From Rhizobium sp. 007 (lineage in GTDB: Bacteria > Pseudomonadota > Alphaproteobacteria > Rhizobiales > Rhizobiaceae), in assembly GCF_015353075.1 (NCBI RefSeq), contig NZ_CP064187.1, positions 2,418,001 to 2,482,000 of the forward strand: a DNA stretch of 64,000 bases, in the 5' to 3' direction. Position numbers and translations under genes: made by a program. Positions within the stretch are counted from its first letter, which is position 1; every line of letters starts with the position of its first letter. Below are positions 37,650-46,498 of this stretch, piece by piece. The notes below the pieces were generated by a model that ran no database searches, had not been told where the DNA came from, and saw only the letters and a program-made list of their open reading frames with translations.

Positions 37650-38981
37650 TCAGTTCTGCGCCGCGCGGCATGCCGGATCCCGCGGCGCTGTCGGCTTCGA
37701 TGGGCAGTCGTTCACCGCAATCTTCTGCTCTCCGCCGATGTGTCCGCCCATCCCGCTTACGTGGTGGGCGTAGTTGTCTCGGGTATGGGGATCCACCGCG
37801 GCGACCGGGGCTGCGAGGATCAGACCTGCGGCGTTGCCGGCCGCTGCCGCTACCCCCGTCGTCCCGGCGATCAGGTGATCCCCAAGGCCCATCCGGCTGT
37901 CGGTCAGTGTCTGGCCATCGGAGATGCGTGCGCCGATGAGCTGCACCACCTGCGGGGATTCCGCGAACTTGCTATGGTGGAGACCGTCGCCGGCCTTCAC
38001 CTTGGTGAGGTCGATCACGGTGATCTCATTGGTTTCCATCTCGTCCTTGTAGGGCGCTTGCTCCGGATCGATCGACCCCAGCCGGGGGATGTCGCCCCAG
38101 ACCCGGCGTGAGAAGGCGAGCGCGCGGTCATCGCGGGACACGAACAATGTGAAGCGTGGCTGCCGCTTGCCCATGTCCTCGATCTGCGAGCGGAACACGT
38201 CGACGTCGACGTCCGGAGCAGCAAGCATCACATTCTTGAACTTCGGTGGCAGACCACCGTTGCGGATCGCCATTTGGCGTAGCCCTTCGAGCGCCAGCCA
38301 GTTGCCCATCGAGTGCGCGAGGATCGAAACCTCCTTTACCTCCGGATCGGCGGCCAGGTACTGAAACAGCGTCTCCAAGGCGTTGCGCGTGTAGTTGGTG
38401 CTTTCGCGGTCATATCCATAGGCGAGCAGGCTGCCCCGCGACGGCCAGGTCACGAGAACGGGCGCGCTCTTGACGCCTGAATCATGGACTATCTGTGCGA
38501 AGCGGTAGACGGAGTCCTCGAACCGGTTGTTGAACCCATGGATGAACACAAGGACGCTGCGGTCAGGGCTCTTCTTGACGGCGGCGTTGAGCCAAGTCTT
38601 TGCTGCGTCTTTGGTCAGCTCATCCGCCTTCAAAGTCGCGAAGTCGGTCGCCGGATTGGGGGGAAGCCTCTTTGGCCAGGCGACTTCGCCGACCTTGCGA
38701 ACAGGCGGGATCGACACCGTGATGTCCGCGAACGCAGGCGCTCGCGCCCGCTCGCCCGTGAACATCTCTCCGGCATGCTCCGAGCGGCCGCGCGTGGTGG
38801 TGATCAGCATGCTGACCCGGCTCGAACCGGGCGACGCGTCGGCAACGGGCGTCAACACGCCTTTTGGATGCCCACCACATCCCGCAGGGACGATGAGCGC
38901 AACACAAAGCGACAGCCGCCGAAGACGACGAAGAAACAATGACGAGGTGACGCGGAGGCCACCACTGCGTAGACTGCTCAC
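37650..38981 (-). CDS. Exported lipoprotein alpha/beta hydrolase (DUF900-like)
   Basis: A 443-residue protein. The N-terminus has a lipoprotein-type signal (LSLCVALIVPAGCGG) so it is likely anchored to a membrane. An alpha/beta hydrolase domain follows: VLVFIHGFNNRFEDSVYRF, the lid region VLVTWPSRGSLLAYGYDRES and the nucleophile Ser in ILAHSMGNWLALEG. This matches the DUF900 hydrolases. Its substrate is unknown. A Gly/Ala-rich low-complexity segment comes near the C-terminus. Confidence 0.85.
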   Translation of the reverse strand: MSSLRSGGLRVTSSLFLRRLRRLSLCVALIVPAGCGGHPKGVLTPVADASPGSSRVSMLITTTRGRSEHAGEMFTGERARAPAFADITVSIPPVRKVGEVAWPKRLPPNPATDFATLKADELTKDAAKTWLNAAVKKSPDRSVLVFIHGFNNRFEDSVYRFAQIVHDSGVKSAPVLVTWPSRGSLLAYGYDRESTNYTRNALETLFQYLAADPEVKEVSILAHSMGNWLALEGLRQMAIRNGGLPPKFKNVMLAAPDVDVDVFRSQIEDMGKRQPRFTLFVSRDDRALAFSRRVWGDIPRLGSIDPEQAPYKDEMETNEITVIDLTKVKAGDGLHHSKFAESPQVVQLIGARISDGQTLTDSRMGLGDHLIAGTTGVAAAAGNAAGLILAAPVAAVDPHTRDNYAHHVSGMGGHIGGEQKIAVNDCPSKPTAPRDPACRAAQN

Positions 38982-39144
38982 GCTTCCCCCCGAGCCTAAG
39001 TCATGTTCAGCGCAGCAAGCGTCCCCAAGCTGTCTGCGCTTCGCAAAGACAAATCAGCTCTCTTCAGATAGCAAGTATTGGGGCCGAAGCACAGCAATAC
39101 TTGGTCGCGCGGAGGCGACTGGTCGGCCGCATGTATCTTTGCCA

Positions 39145-41571
39145 TCATTTCGTACCGGTTACTTCCCGCAATTGTCTGACCAGCTCTGCAATCTGTGGAT
39201 CGTCCGGCCGCAGGCGGGCCAGCGTCTCGGCATATTCCAGCGTCTCCGGGAAACGTCGGAGCTTCAGTCCATACCTGACTGCAGTTCCGAGCAGATCGGC
39301 GTCGAGTTCTCCACCCGCAACTGCGCGACCGAGCAGGTAGAATGCTTCCTGCGTCCGGCCGAGCGAGTCGAGTGCGATGGCAAGCGTCGTCTTGTAGCGG
39401 GCATTTACCGGATCCAGCCGTACGGCTTCATCGAGTTCCCGGATAGCCTGCGGCATTGCTTTCTCGCGAACGAGCGACAGCGCGTGTCCGTAGCGCAGAT
39501 CCGCGCGATCGGGCGAGATCGCGATGGCTTCGGCGTAGGCGCGTTCCGATTTGTCGTTTTGCCCCGCGGCGCGGTAGAGTTCGGCCAGGTTGATATGCGG
39601 ACCCGCAAGCGCCGGGTCGAGCACGATCGCCCGGCGAAACGCCTTTTCCGCCTCTCCGGCGCGCCGCTGGCCGAACAGGAAGGTTCCGTAGTTGTTCTGT
39701 GCATCGGCGACGTCGACGTTGGCCTCGACATAAGCACGCAGGTCTTCGACGGCGCCGTCGAAGCTCTTTCGTTGATCGCCAAGGAGATCCAGCGACGGTG
39801 TGCTGCCGAGTGCCGTCGCTGCAGCCACACGTACAGCGCGGGTTTCATCACCGAGCAGCTTGCCGACAGCGTCCAATCTGAACTCGGGCGGCACGTTGCC
39901 GGCCGCCTCCGCCGCCCCCAGCCGGACCAGAGGATCGGAGTCGCCTGCGGCCAATTTTATGTCAGTGACGACGTCCGCTCCGCCGATGCGGCTCATCTGC
40001 GCGATCGCACTGCCTCTGACGATGCCAGCATTTTCTTTGTCCACGACAAGCTCGCGCAGAGCCCCGATCGAAGCTGGATCGCTTCTTGCGGCCGCGGCGA
40101 AAGCGTGCGCGATCGTCGGGTGCGCGCGCCAAGCGGTGCCGTACCACTTGTCCATATTCTCCACCGCCCAGGCATTGGTTTTGCCCTCATGACACGTCGT
40201 ACAGGCATTCGGCGTTCCGTAAGCGGCGGAGAGATCAGGGCGCGGGATCACGAAGGAGTGGTCGCGCCGCGGATCGACCTTCATATAGGTGCGCTTCGGC
40301 ATGTGACAGTTAGCGCACTGCGCGCCGCTCGAACCGACCGGATGGTGGGTATGGGCCGGGGCGTCGAACACGCCGCTCGGGTCATTCTTGGTGAACCGCT
40401 CAGGCGCGGTTTCCGTATGGCATTGCGTGCACAAGGCGTTGCCATCCGCCTTCAACGTTGCCGCGTGCGGACTGTGGCAGTCGAGGCAAGTGACGCCCGC
40501 TCTTGCCATCTTGCTCTGCTGGAAGGAGCCATACTCGAACACCTCGTCGAGAATCTGCCCGTCAGGAAAATAGAGGTCCGGACGGAGCAACGCCGGCGAA
40601 AAATAATCAAGAAAAGACTTCCCGGCAGCATAGCCGTCACCAAGCTTGATCCGCCTCGAGTGGCAACCGAAGCAGGTGTTCACGTCGACCAGCGATAGCC
40701 CCAGGCCGGGAGCGACGGGCATGGAAGCACCTTTCGACCTTGCCCCGGCCCACTCGACATGCTTGGCACCAGCGCCGTGGCAGGACTGGCAGCCGATGCT
40801 GGTCGCGACATAGGTTGATTTATAGTCATTCGTCTCCGGCTGGAAGTTGCGACGGGGATCGGTCGAATGACAGTCGATGCAGGTGCGGTTCCACCGGTAG
40901 AACGGACCTGTCCAATGATATGTCGAGTCCGGTTTTGCTGGCGCGCCTTCGCCAAGCCAGAACCATTCCTGCTTGCTGGTATCCCAGGCAATGTCGAGAG
41001 CCTGCAGCCTGCCGCCGCCCAGATCGACCAGATACTGCTGCAGAGGCGCATAGGCGAAGGTGTATTTGACCTCGAATTCCTCCTGCTTGCCATCCGGCCC
41101 TTCGGTCCGGACGAAGAAGCGGCCGCTGCGGCGAGAAAAGCTCGTGACGATACCGTCGTGATCGAACCGGACATTGTTGAAATTGCCCCGCACTGTCCTG
41201 TCATTGGCGAGTGCCATCGCCTTGGCGTGGTGCGACTTGGCGAAGGCGGCGGCCTGATCGCCATGACAGGATGCACACGTCTTTTCGTCCACGAATCCGT
41301 CGTGGATGGAGATCCGAGGATCTGCGGTGGACGCCGGAGCCACCTCCTCCGCGAGGGTCTGTCCGGCGAACGCAAGCAGGCACAGCAAAAGAGCTGCACG
41401 AAGAATTGCAGTGCGCCCGATGCGAAAATGCAATCGGGCCTTCCGCCGTCCGAGCGGAACTCGCGCATCGGGCTTCAACGCGCGACTAAAGACGTCGGGC
41501 GAAGAATTGGCCGACAAACGCGCCACTTTCATCAAACCTACCGTCACCAAAACTCCCATCGTGGAAGGCAT
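39145..41571 (-). CDS. Octa-haem c-type cytochrome with TPR domain
   Basis: An 808-residue exported protein. A signal/anchor segment (about residues 53-75, cleavage near LAEE) follows an unusually long N-terminus, so the true start may be later. Eight CxxCH haem c motifs are visible at about residues 99, 231, 261, 300, 362, 381, 419 and 457. A HEAT-like stretch (about 480-590) leads to tetratricopeptide repeats (about 610-790). It should act in the periplasm in electron transfer or as a redox enzyme. It is the last gene of a minus-strand run with a HAD phosphatase and two sulfatases, 40 bases after the former. Confidence 0.88.
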   Translation of the reverse strand: MPSTMGVLVTVGLMKVARLSANSSPDVFSRALKPDARVPLGRRKARLHFRIGRTAILRAALLLCLLAFAGQTLAEEVAPASTADPRISIHDGFVDEKTCASCHGDQAAAFAKSHHAKAMALANDRTVRGNFNNVRFDHDGIVTSFSRRSGRFFVRTEGPDGKQEEFEVKYTFAYAPLQQYLVDLGGGRLQALDIAWDTSKQEWFWLGEGAPAKPDSTYHWTGPFYRWNRTCIDCHSTDPRRNFQPETNDYKSTYVATSIGCQSCHGAGAKHVEWAGARSKGASMPVAPGLGLSLVDVNTCFGCHSRRIKLGDGYAAGKSFLDYFSPALLRPDLYFPDGQILDEVFEYGSFQQSKMARAGVTCLDCHSPHAATLKADGNALCTQCHTETAPERFTKNDPSGVFDAPAHTHHPVGSSGAQCANCHMPKRTYMKVDPRRDHSFVIPRPDLSAAYGTPNACTTCHEGKTNAWAVENMDKWYGTAWRAHPTIAHAFAAAARSDPASIGALRELVVDKENAGIVRGSAIAQMSRIGGADVVTDIKLAAGDSDPLVRLGAAEAAGNVPPEFRLDAVGKLLGDETRAVRVAAATALGSTPSLDLLGDQRKSFDGAVEDLRAYVEANVDVADAQNNYGTFLFGQRRAGEAEKAFRRAIVLDPALAGPHINLAELYRAAGQNDKSERAYAEAIAISPDRADLRYGHALSLVREKAMPQAIRELDEAVRLDPVNARYKTTLAIALDSLGRTQEAFYLLGRAVAGGELDADLLGTAVRYGLKLRRFPETLEYAETLARLRPDDPQIAELVRQLREVTGTK

Positions 41572-41611
41572 CCCACAAAGACCCCCGCTGAAAATCAGCG
41601 CATCCGTAGTC

Positions 41612-42625
41612 CTACTTCTCCCGGAAAATCTGCTTCCAGTCGGCCTTCATGTCGACCACGGTCCAACCGGCGATCGCTGCCGCATCAAGCGCCTTGTCAA
41701 GGCGGCCGAATTCAGTGTCACGGTCGTAGGCATATTCGCGTTCCGCATCGGTGTGATGAATGATCATGCCGAAACGCGCGGGCGCACCGCCCATCGTCGT
41801 CCATTGCAGCATTTCAAGGTCACCGTCGGAGTTGCCGAAGGCGGCAATCGGCCGGCGGCCGATATGCTCGTTGATCCCAACCGGCTTGCCTGCCTTGTCG
41901 TCGATGAAGTTGACTTGCGGCAGGCGGTACAAGGTGGGCGTGTCGTCACGCATCCTGAACTCGGTCTTGATCGACGAGCCGATGACCTGCTCGGGCGGGA
42001 CGCCGTAGACTTGCTCAGCCCACGGCCGCATGAACTCGACACCGCCACCCGAAACGATGAAGGTCTTGAAGCCGTTGGCACGCAGATAGGCGAGCAGTTC
42101 GATCATCGGCTGATAAACGAGTTCGGTGTAGGGGCGCTTGAACTTCGGATCTCGCGCACCCGAAAGCCAATCGGTAACGACCTTCTTAAAGTCGTCGCTG
42201 GTCATTCCCGCGTGGGTCGTCATGATGAGATCCACGAGGCCCTTTTCGCCGGATGCGGCAAGCGTCTTCATGTCGCCTTCGAGCACCGCCTTGAACGGCT
42301 GCGTGTCCTTCCATTCCGGATGCGCCGGTGCAAGTACCTTCACGCGGTCGAGCGCAAAGGCGAGCTGCGTGTACATCGGATGCTCGGCCCAAAGCGTGCC
42401 GTCGTTGTCGAACACGGCGATGCGCTCGGATTCCGGGACGAATTCGGGCGAACCCGCCTTCGTCACTTTCTCGACGAAGGCGACGACCCCCGCCTTCGGG
42501 GCGGTGTCGCTCCAGGAGGGAAGAGGATCGGTCTGGGCGAGAGCGAGGGGGGCGACGAGCAGAGCCGCGGCGGCAGCCAGTATGACGCGGCGGATCAGTT
42601 GGGGGAGATCATACTTCGCGAGCAT
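41612..42625 (-). CDS. Periplasmic HAD-family phosphatase
   Basis: A 337-residue protein with a signal peptide (cleavage near ALA-QT, residue 30). HAD motifs: nucleophile Asp73 in VFDNDGTLW, motif II FIVSGGGVEFM, and the metal-binding AFGNSDGDLEML. It resembles phosphoserine-phosphatase-like hydrolases but is exported, so it probably removes phosphate from an extracellular substrate. It lies between the arylsulfatase and the multihaem gene in one probable operon; the gaps are 69 and 40 bases. Confidence 0.87.
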   Translation of the reverse strand: MLAKYDLPQLIRRVILAAAAALLVAPLALAQTDPLPSWSDTAPKAGVVAFVEKVTKAGSPEFVPESERIAVFDNDGTLWAEHPMYTQLAFALDRVKVLAPAHPEWKDTQPFKAVLEGDMKTLAASGEKGLVDLIMTTHAGMTSDDFKKVVTDWLSGARDPKFKRPYTELVYQPMIELLAYLRANGFKTFIVSGGGVEFMRPWAEQVYGVPPEQVIGSSIKTEFRMRDDTPTLYRLPQVNFIDDKAGKPVGINEHIGRRPIAAFGNSDGDLEMLQWTTMGGAPARFGMIIHHTDAEREYAYDRDTEFGRLDKALDAAAIAGWTVVDMKADWKQIFREK

Positions 42626-42694
42626 GGGAGACTCCGTATTGTTATGTTGGCGGCCGATCGCAAGGAGCGATCAGCCGCGCAGATTCACACTGTG

Positions 42695-44311
42695 CTACTG
42701 CCCTTGGCGCTGCTTAACTGCTGCCTCGATCTGCGCCTTCACAGCGTCGAGGTTGAAGCTTGCGCCCCTCTGCAGCGGCGGATACTCGATTGCCGTCTGG
42801 GCGAGCTTAGCCACCTCTTGCTGGACGAACACGAACCGCCAGAATTCATACACGAACCAGCCCATGAAAGAGCCTTGCGCGCCATCCAGCGTGCCGTTTT
42901 CCGGATCGCCAAAACGCTCGAAAGGATCGAGGCGCAGGTTTGTCAGGTTGGGCGCGTTGAGCTGGTTCTTGACGCCGATCCAACCATGGGGCTGGTCAAT
43001 GAAACGATACTTGTAGTCGCCCACGCGCACCGCTCCGAGAGTGCTCTCGCCAAAATAGAAGACTTCTTGCCTGGCTGAGGGTCCCTTGCCGGTGACCAAG
43101 TCCATCTGATTGTAGCTGTCGAGATGGTTCTTGTAGGTTTTGTCGCCGATAGTTTTGCCCTTCAGCAGTTCCTCCTTGATGTTCGGGTTGCCGGCAGCGG
43201 CAACGAAAGTGGGGAACCAGTCGAGGCCGGAGATGATGCCATTTTCGACCGAGCCGGCAGGCACTTTGCCGGGCCAGCGTATCATTGCGGGCGCGCGGAA
43301 GCCGCCTTCATAGACGGTGCCTTTTTGCCCCCTGAACGGCGTGTTGCCACCGTCGGGCCAGGTGAAGGTCTCGGTCCCATTGTCGGTCGTGAACACGACT
43401 ATCGTGTTGTCGTCCACGCCCATGTCCTTCAACTTCTGCATGGTCGCGCCCACTATGTCGTCGAGCTGGGCCATGCCCGCTTCCTGAAGCGACCAGCCGT
43501 TCTCCGAATTGCGCAAAGCCTCGTATTTGGGCGACAGATGGGTCACGATATGCATGCGCGTGGGATTGAGCCACAGGAAGAACGGCTTGTTGTCCGCCTT
43601 CGCCTTGTCGAGCCACTTGAACGCGATGTCGCGGATTTCTTCATCCACAGTCTCCATCCGGTCCGGATAGAGAGTGCCGGCGTCTTCGATCCTCTGCTTA
43701 CCGACCTTGCCCCAGCGCGGGTCTACCGTTGCATCGTCGGTTTCGGTGGCAAAGCTGTGGATCATGTTACGTGGGCCGACCTTGTCCAGCAGATCCTGCG
43801 GGTAGTTCGGGTGCGACGGGTCTTCCATGGCATCGAGGTGATAGAGATAGCCGAAGAACTCGTCGAAGCCGTGGACCGTGGGCAGGTACTCGTTGCGGTC
43901 GCCGAGATGATTCTTGCCGAATTGCCCCGTGGCATAGCCCAAGTCCTTGAGCGCCGTCGCGATGGTCATTGCTTCTGCCGGCAGACCGACGGTGGCGCCG
44001 GCTTGACCGACAGTGGTCATGCCGGTGCGGATTGGAAGCTCGCCGGTAACGAAGGCCGCGCGACCAGCCGTGCAGCTCGCCTCGGCGTAATAGTCGGTGA
44101 ACAACATGCCCTCGGCGGCGATCTTGTCGAGGTTCGGCGTGCGCCCGGCCATCATGCCGCGGTGATAGGCGCCGATGTTCCAGATGCCGACGTCGTCTGC
44201 CATAATGACGACGATGTTGGGTTTTTCCTGTGCCGCCACGGGGTCAATCGCTGCTATCGCGGCAAAAGCGGAACCCAAAAGACCAAGCCAGACGTCTTTA
44301 AATCTATACAT
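42695..44311 (-). CDS. Exported arylsulfatase with CxAxR active-site motif
   Basis: A 538-residue sulfatase with a signal peptide (cleavage near AAA-QE). Metal-binding IVVIMADDVG and the active-site ASCTAGRAAFVTG are present; Cys80 should become formylglycine. The Pro of the usual CxPxR motif is Ala82, a variant recognised by radical-SAM maturases and seen in some bacterial sulfatases. NNTIVVFTTDNGTE and GFRAPAMIRWPG are the other conserved blocks. It should hydrolyse sulphate esters in the periplasm. No maturase gene is in the window. Confidence 0.9.
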   Translation of the reverse strand: MYRFKDVWLGLLGSAFAAIAAIDPVAAQEKPNIVVIMADDVGIWNIGAYHRGMMAGRTPNLDKIAAEGMLFTDYYAEASCTAGRAAFVTGELPIRTGMTTVGQAGATVGLPAEAMTIATALKDLGYATGQFGKNHLGDRNEYLPTVHGFDEFFGYLYHLDAMEDPSHPNYPQDLLDKVGPRNMIHSFATETDDATVDPRWGKVGKQRIEDAGTLYPDRMETVDEEIRDIAFKWLDKAKADNKPFFLWLNPTRMHIVTHLSPKYEALRNSENGWSLQEAGMAQLDDIVGATMQKLKDMGVDDNTIVVFTTDNGTETFTWPDGGNTPFRGQKGTVYEGGFRAPAMIRWPGKVPAGSVENGIISGLDWFPTFVAAAGNPNIKEELLKGKTIGDKTYKNHLDSYNQMDLVTGKGPSARQEVFYFGESTLGAVRVGDYKYRFIDQPHGWIGVKNQLNAPNLTNLRLDPFERFGDPENGTLDGAQGSFMGWFVYEFWRFVFVQQEVAKLAQTAIEYPPLQRGASFNLDAVKAQIEAAVKQRQGQ

Positions 44312-44445
44312 TGTTCAATTCCTCCCAACTGCCCAAGGCTGACCGGCGGCCTGCGCCGTCGTTGAAACTACCCAACTGACACGTCGCTCCCAATTTCGCA
44401 CTGAGCCGGTCAGCAATCGGGTCGTTTGGACTGTAGAGTCCTGCA

Positions 44446-44473
44446 GGCGGCCCCGGCTTGCTCCAGGGCCGCC
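44446..44473 (-). other. Hairpin between the two sulfatase genes
   Basis: An 8-bp GC stem (GGCGGCCC / GGGCCGCC) with a 12-base loop lies just beyond the upstream sulfatase stop, in the 170-base gap. There is no U-tract on the minus strand, so a processing or stability element is more likely than a terminator. Confidence 0.45.
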
Positions 44474-44481
44474 AAAGGCAT

Positions 44482-46149
44482 CTAGTTTCCGGTCGGAGCG
44501 GAAATGTTGACACCCTGCTTCTCGAGTTGATCCCGTACCGACTGCAGCATCTGGTACTTGGAGAGCTCGAGCGGGCCGTCGTAGCCCATGCTCTGCAGCT
44601 CGCGCGGCGGATACTGGACATAGGTCTTCATAAGATCCTTGATCGCCGCGGAAATGGAAACTAGGGACCAGGTGTGCTCTGTATAGTTGTTCATGAATAC
44701 GTCGTAGCGCTCCTGCGGGTCCTGCAATAAATCGAACACCTGCGGTACGATGGCGACGTAGGACTGGGCACCCTTCCAGCCCATGTTCGTATCGACGGCC
44801 AGGCCGCCGGTCGCCTGTCCGTTGTCACCGCGCAGGTTGAACACGGCCTTGTAGTGGCCGACGCGCGCTGCACCGGGCGTCAATTCGTTCTCAGTAAAGT
44901 AGAACCATTCCTTGCGCGCCGACTTGCCGTTGCCGAGCAGGACCGGCGACATGTCGTAACTGTCGAAGATGATGGGCTTGTCTTCGCGGTCCTTGTCGGG
45001 CAGCGGCACCCCGCCGATGGCGGCGAAGGTCGCCATCAGATCGAGACCGCCAACGATGTCGTGGTTCTTGACGTCAGGTTTGACCTTGCCAGGCCATACG
45101 GCGATCGCGGGAACACGATTACCGCCCTCGCGCACGGTGCCCTTGGTGCCGCGGAAGGGCGTGTACCCGGCATCCGGATAGACGTCCTGCCAGGCGCCGT
45201 TGTCGGTCGTATAGAAAACCAGCGTGTTCCTGTCCATGCCGGTTTCGCGCAGCTTGTCCATGATCCTGCCGATACGCGTGTCGAGTTCCACGACTGAGTC
45301 CGCATACTTGCTCTTCGAGATGGATTTGTGCTGGAACTCCGGGGCTGGAAGGTTTGGTTGGTGCACCTTCATGAAGTTGACGTTGATGAAGAACGGCTGA
45401 TCCGGCTTGCTGGCGGCTGCATCGAGGAATTCAATCGCCGCCTTCTCGACATAACCATCGAAGTACGGGATGCCTACGACACCCGGCTTGCCGTCGATCA
45501 CCGGCTTGTCGACGTACTGGCCGTTGATCTTGAAATCTTCCTTAACCTCGCCGCCAGCCTTGCCGGACAGCGAGCCTTTCGTCACCTTCTGGAATAGGGC
45601 CCGAGTTTCGGCGTCCATATCGGGGAACCAGGTGGGATCGGCGTAGGTATAGGCGTTGAGATGATAGAGGCCGACATATTTCATTTCGTCATAGCCCTGC
45701 GCGATCGGCAGCGCGTAGTCTGCCTCGCCAAGGTGCCACTTGCCCGTGAAATAGGTCTGGTAGCCGCCGCGCTTCAGCACCGACGCCAACGTCCATTCGG
45801 CTGCAGGCAGGCCGCCACCCTGGCCCTGGAAGGCAACCGTCGTCATGCCGCTGCGGTTTGGAATACGTCCGGTCTGCATCGCGGCGCGGCCAGGCGTGCA
45901 ACTCGGCTGGGCGTAGAAGGAAAAGAAGGTCATGCCTTCATCCGCCAGCTTGTCGATGTTCGGCGTCGGCATGCCGCGGCCCTCGCCGCCGCCATAGGGC
46001 CCGAGATCGCCGTAGCCCGTGTCGTCCGAAACGATGAACAGAATGTTGGGCTTTGCTGGCGTTTCCTGGGCCTGCAGGGGCGATGCTGTAGACCAGAGAA
46101 CAGTTGAAGCAGCCGCTGCTCCAATTCCGTAGATAATCCTGCGCTTCAT
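44482..46149 (-). CDS. Exported arylsulfatase with canonical CxPxR motif
   Basis: A 555-residue sulfatase with a signal peptide (cleavage near LQA-QE). It has the metal site FIVSDDTGYGDLG and the canonical motif PSCTPGRAAMQTGR with Cys84 as formylglycine precursor. TGKWHLGE, VFYTTDNGAW and FRGTKGTVREGG complete the family pattern. It is the first gene of the minus-strand run sulfatase-sulfatase-HAD-cytochrome, divergent from a sensor kinase that may control it. It differs clearly from the second sulfatase, so their substrates probably differ. Confidence 0.92.
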   Translation of the reverse strand: MKRRIIYGIGAAAASTVLWSTASPLQAQETPAKPNILFIVSDDTGYGDLGPYGGGEGRGMPTPNIDKLADEGMTFFSFYAQPSCTPGRAAMQTGRIPNRSGMTTVAFQGQGGGLPAAEWTLASVLKRGGYQTYFTGKWHLGEADYALPIAQGYDEMKYVGLYHLNAYTYADPTWFPDMDAETRALFQKVTKGSLSGKAGGEVKEDFKINGQYVDKPVIDGKPGVVGIPYFDGYVEKAAIEFLDAAASKPDQPFFINVNFMKVHQPNLPAPEFQHKSISKSKYADSVVELDTRIGRIMDKLRETGMDRNTLVFYTTDNGAWQDVYPDAGYTPFRGTKGTVREGGNRVPAIAVWPGKVKPDVKNHDIVGGLDLMATFAAIGGVPLPDKDREDKPIIFDSYDMSPVLLGNGKSARKEWFYFTENELTPGAARVGHYKAVFNLRGDNGQATGGLAVDTNMGWKGAQSYVAIVPQVFDLLQDPQERYDVFMNNYTEHTWSLVSISAAIKDLMKTYVQYPPRELQSMGYDGPLELSKYQMLQSVRDQLEKQGVNISAPTGN

Positions 46150-46498
46150 CTTGAGTTCCTCCCGTGTGATTTCCGGCTGAACGATGATTCATCCAAACGC
46201 GCGACGGCAACCGAGCGCCGCCGGTCGCGTATTCACTCTGAATTCAATCGAAACAACTGGAGCAATTTCAATTTGCGGACGCCCTTCAGTCGGGAATGGC
46301 ATCCAGCCTGAGCATCCGTTGTGGATGGTCAAGGACACTCATGGCTCGCACCTTACCGAACGGCAATCCGCGCCGATATTGTACCTTCGGGCAACCATGG
46401 ATTTTTATAAGCTTCTTGAAATATATTTAAGCGGTTGCAAGGTCGATACGACTTGGCTTAACTGCTATTTGTCGATTAGCTTTTTCTGGGGGAAGGCT
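46150..46498. other. Divergent promoter region between sulfatases and sensor kinase
   Basis: A 349-base AT-richer interval with no gene. It must carry the promoters of both the sulfatase operon and the kinase operon. I could not assign hexamers or a clear operator. The kinase frame is open upstream to 46184 but lacks a start with a ribosome site there. Confidence 0.5.

Noticed and set aside
38527..40698. A 723-codon open frame on the plus strand
   Set aside because: It lies antisense to the lipoprotein hydrolase and the multihaem cytochrome, whose minus-strand frames carry clear motifs; no family pattern in the plus frame. It is a shadow of high-GC coding DNA.
41306..43078. A 590-codon plus-strand frame
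   Set aside because: Antisense to the HAD phosphatase and sulfatase genes, which have unmistakable catalytic motifs; Arg/Val/Asp-rich shadow composition.
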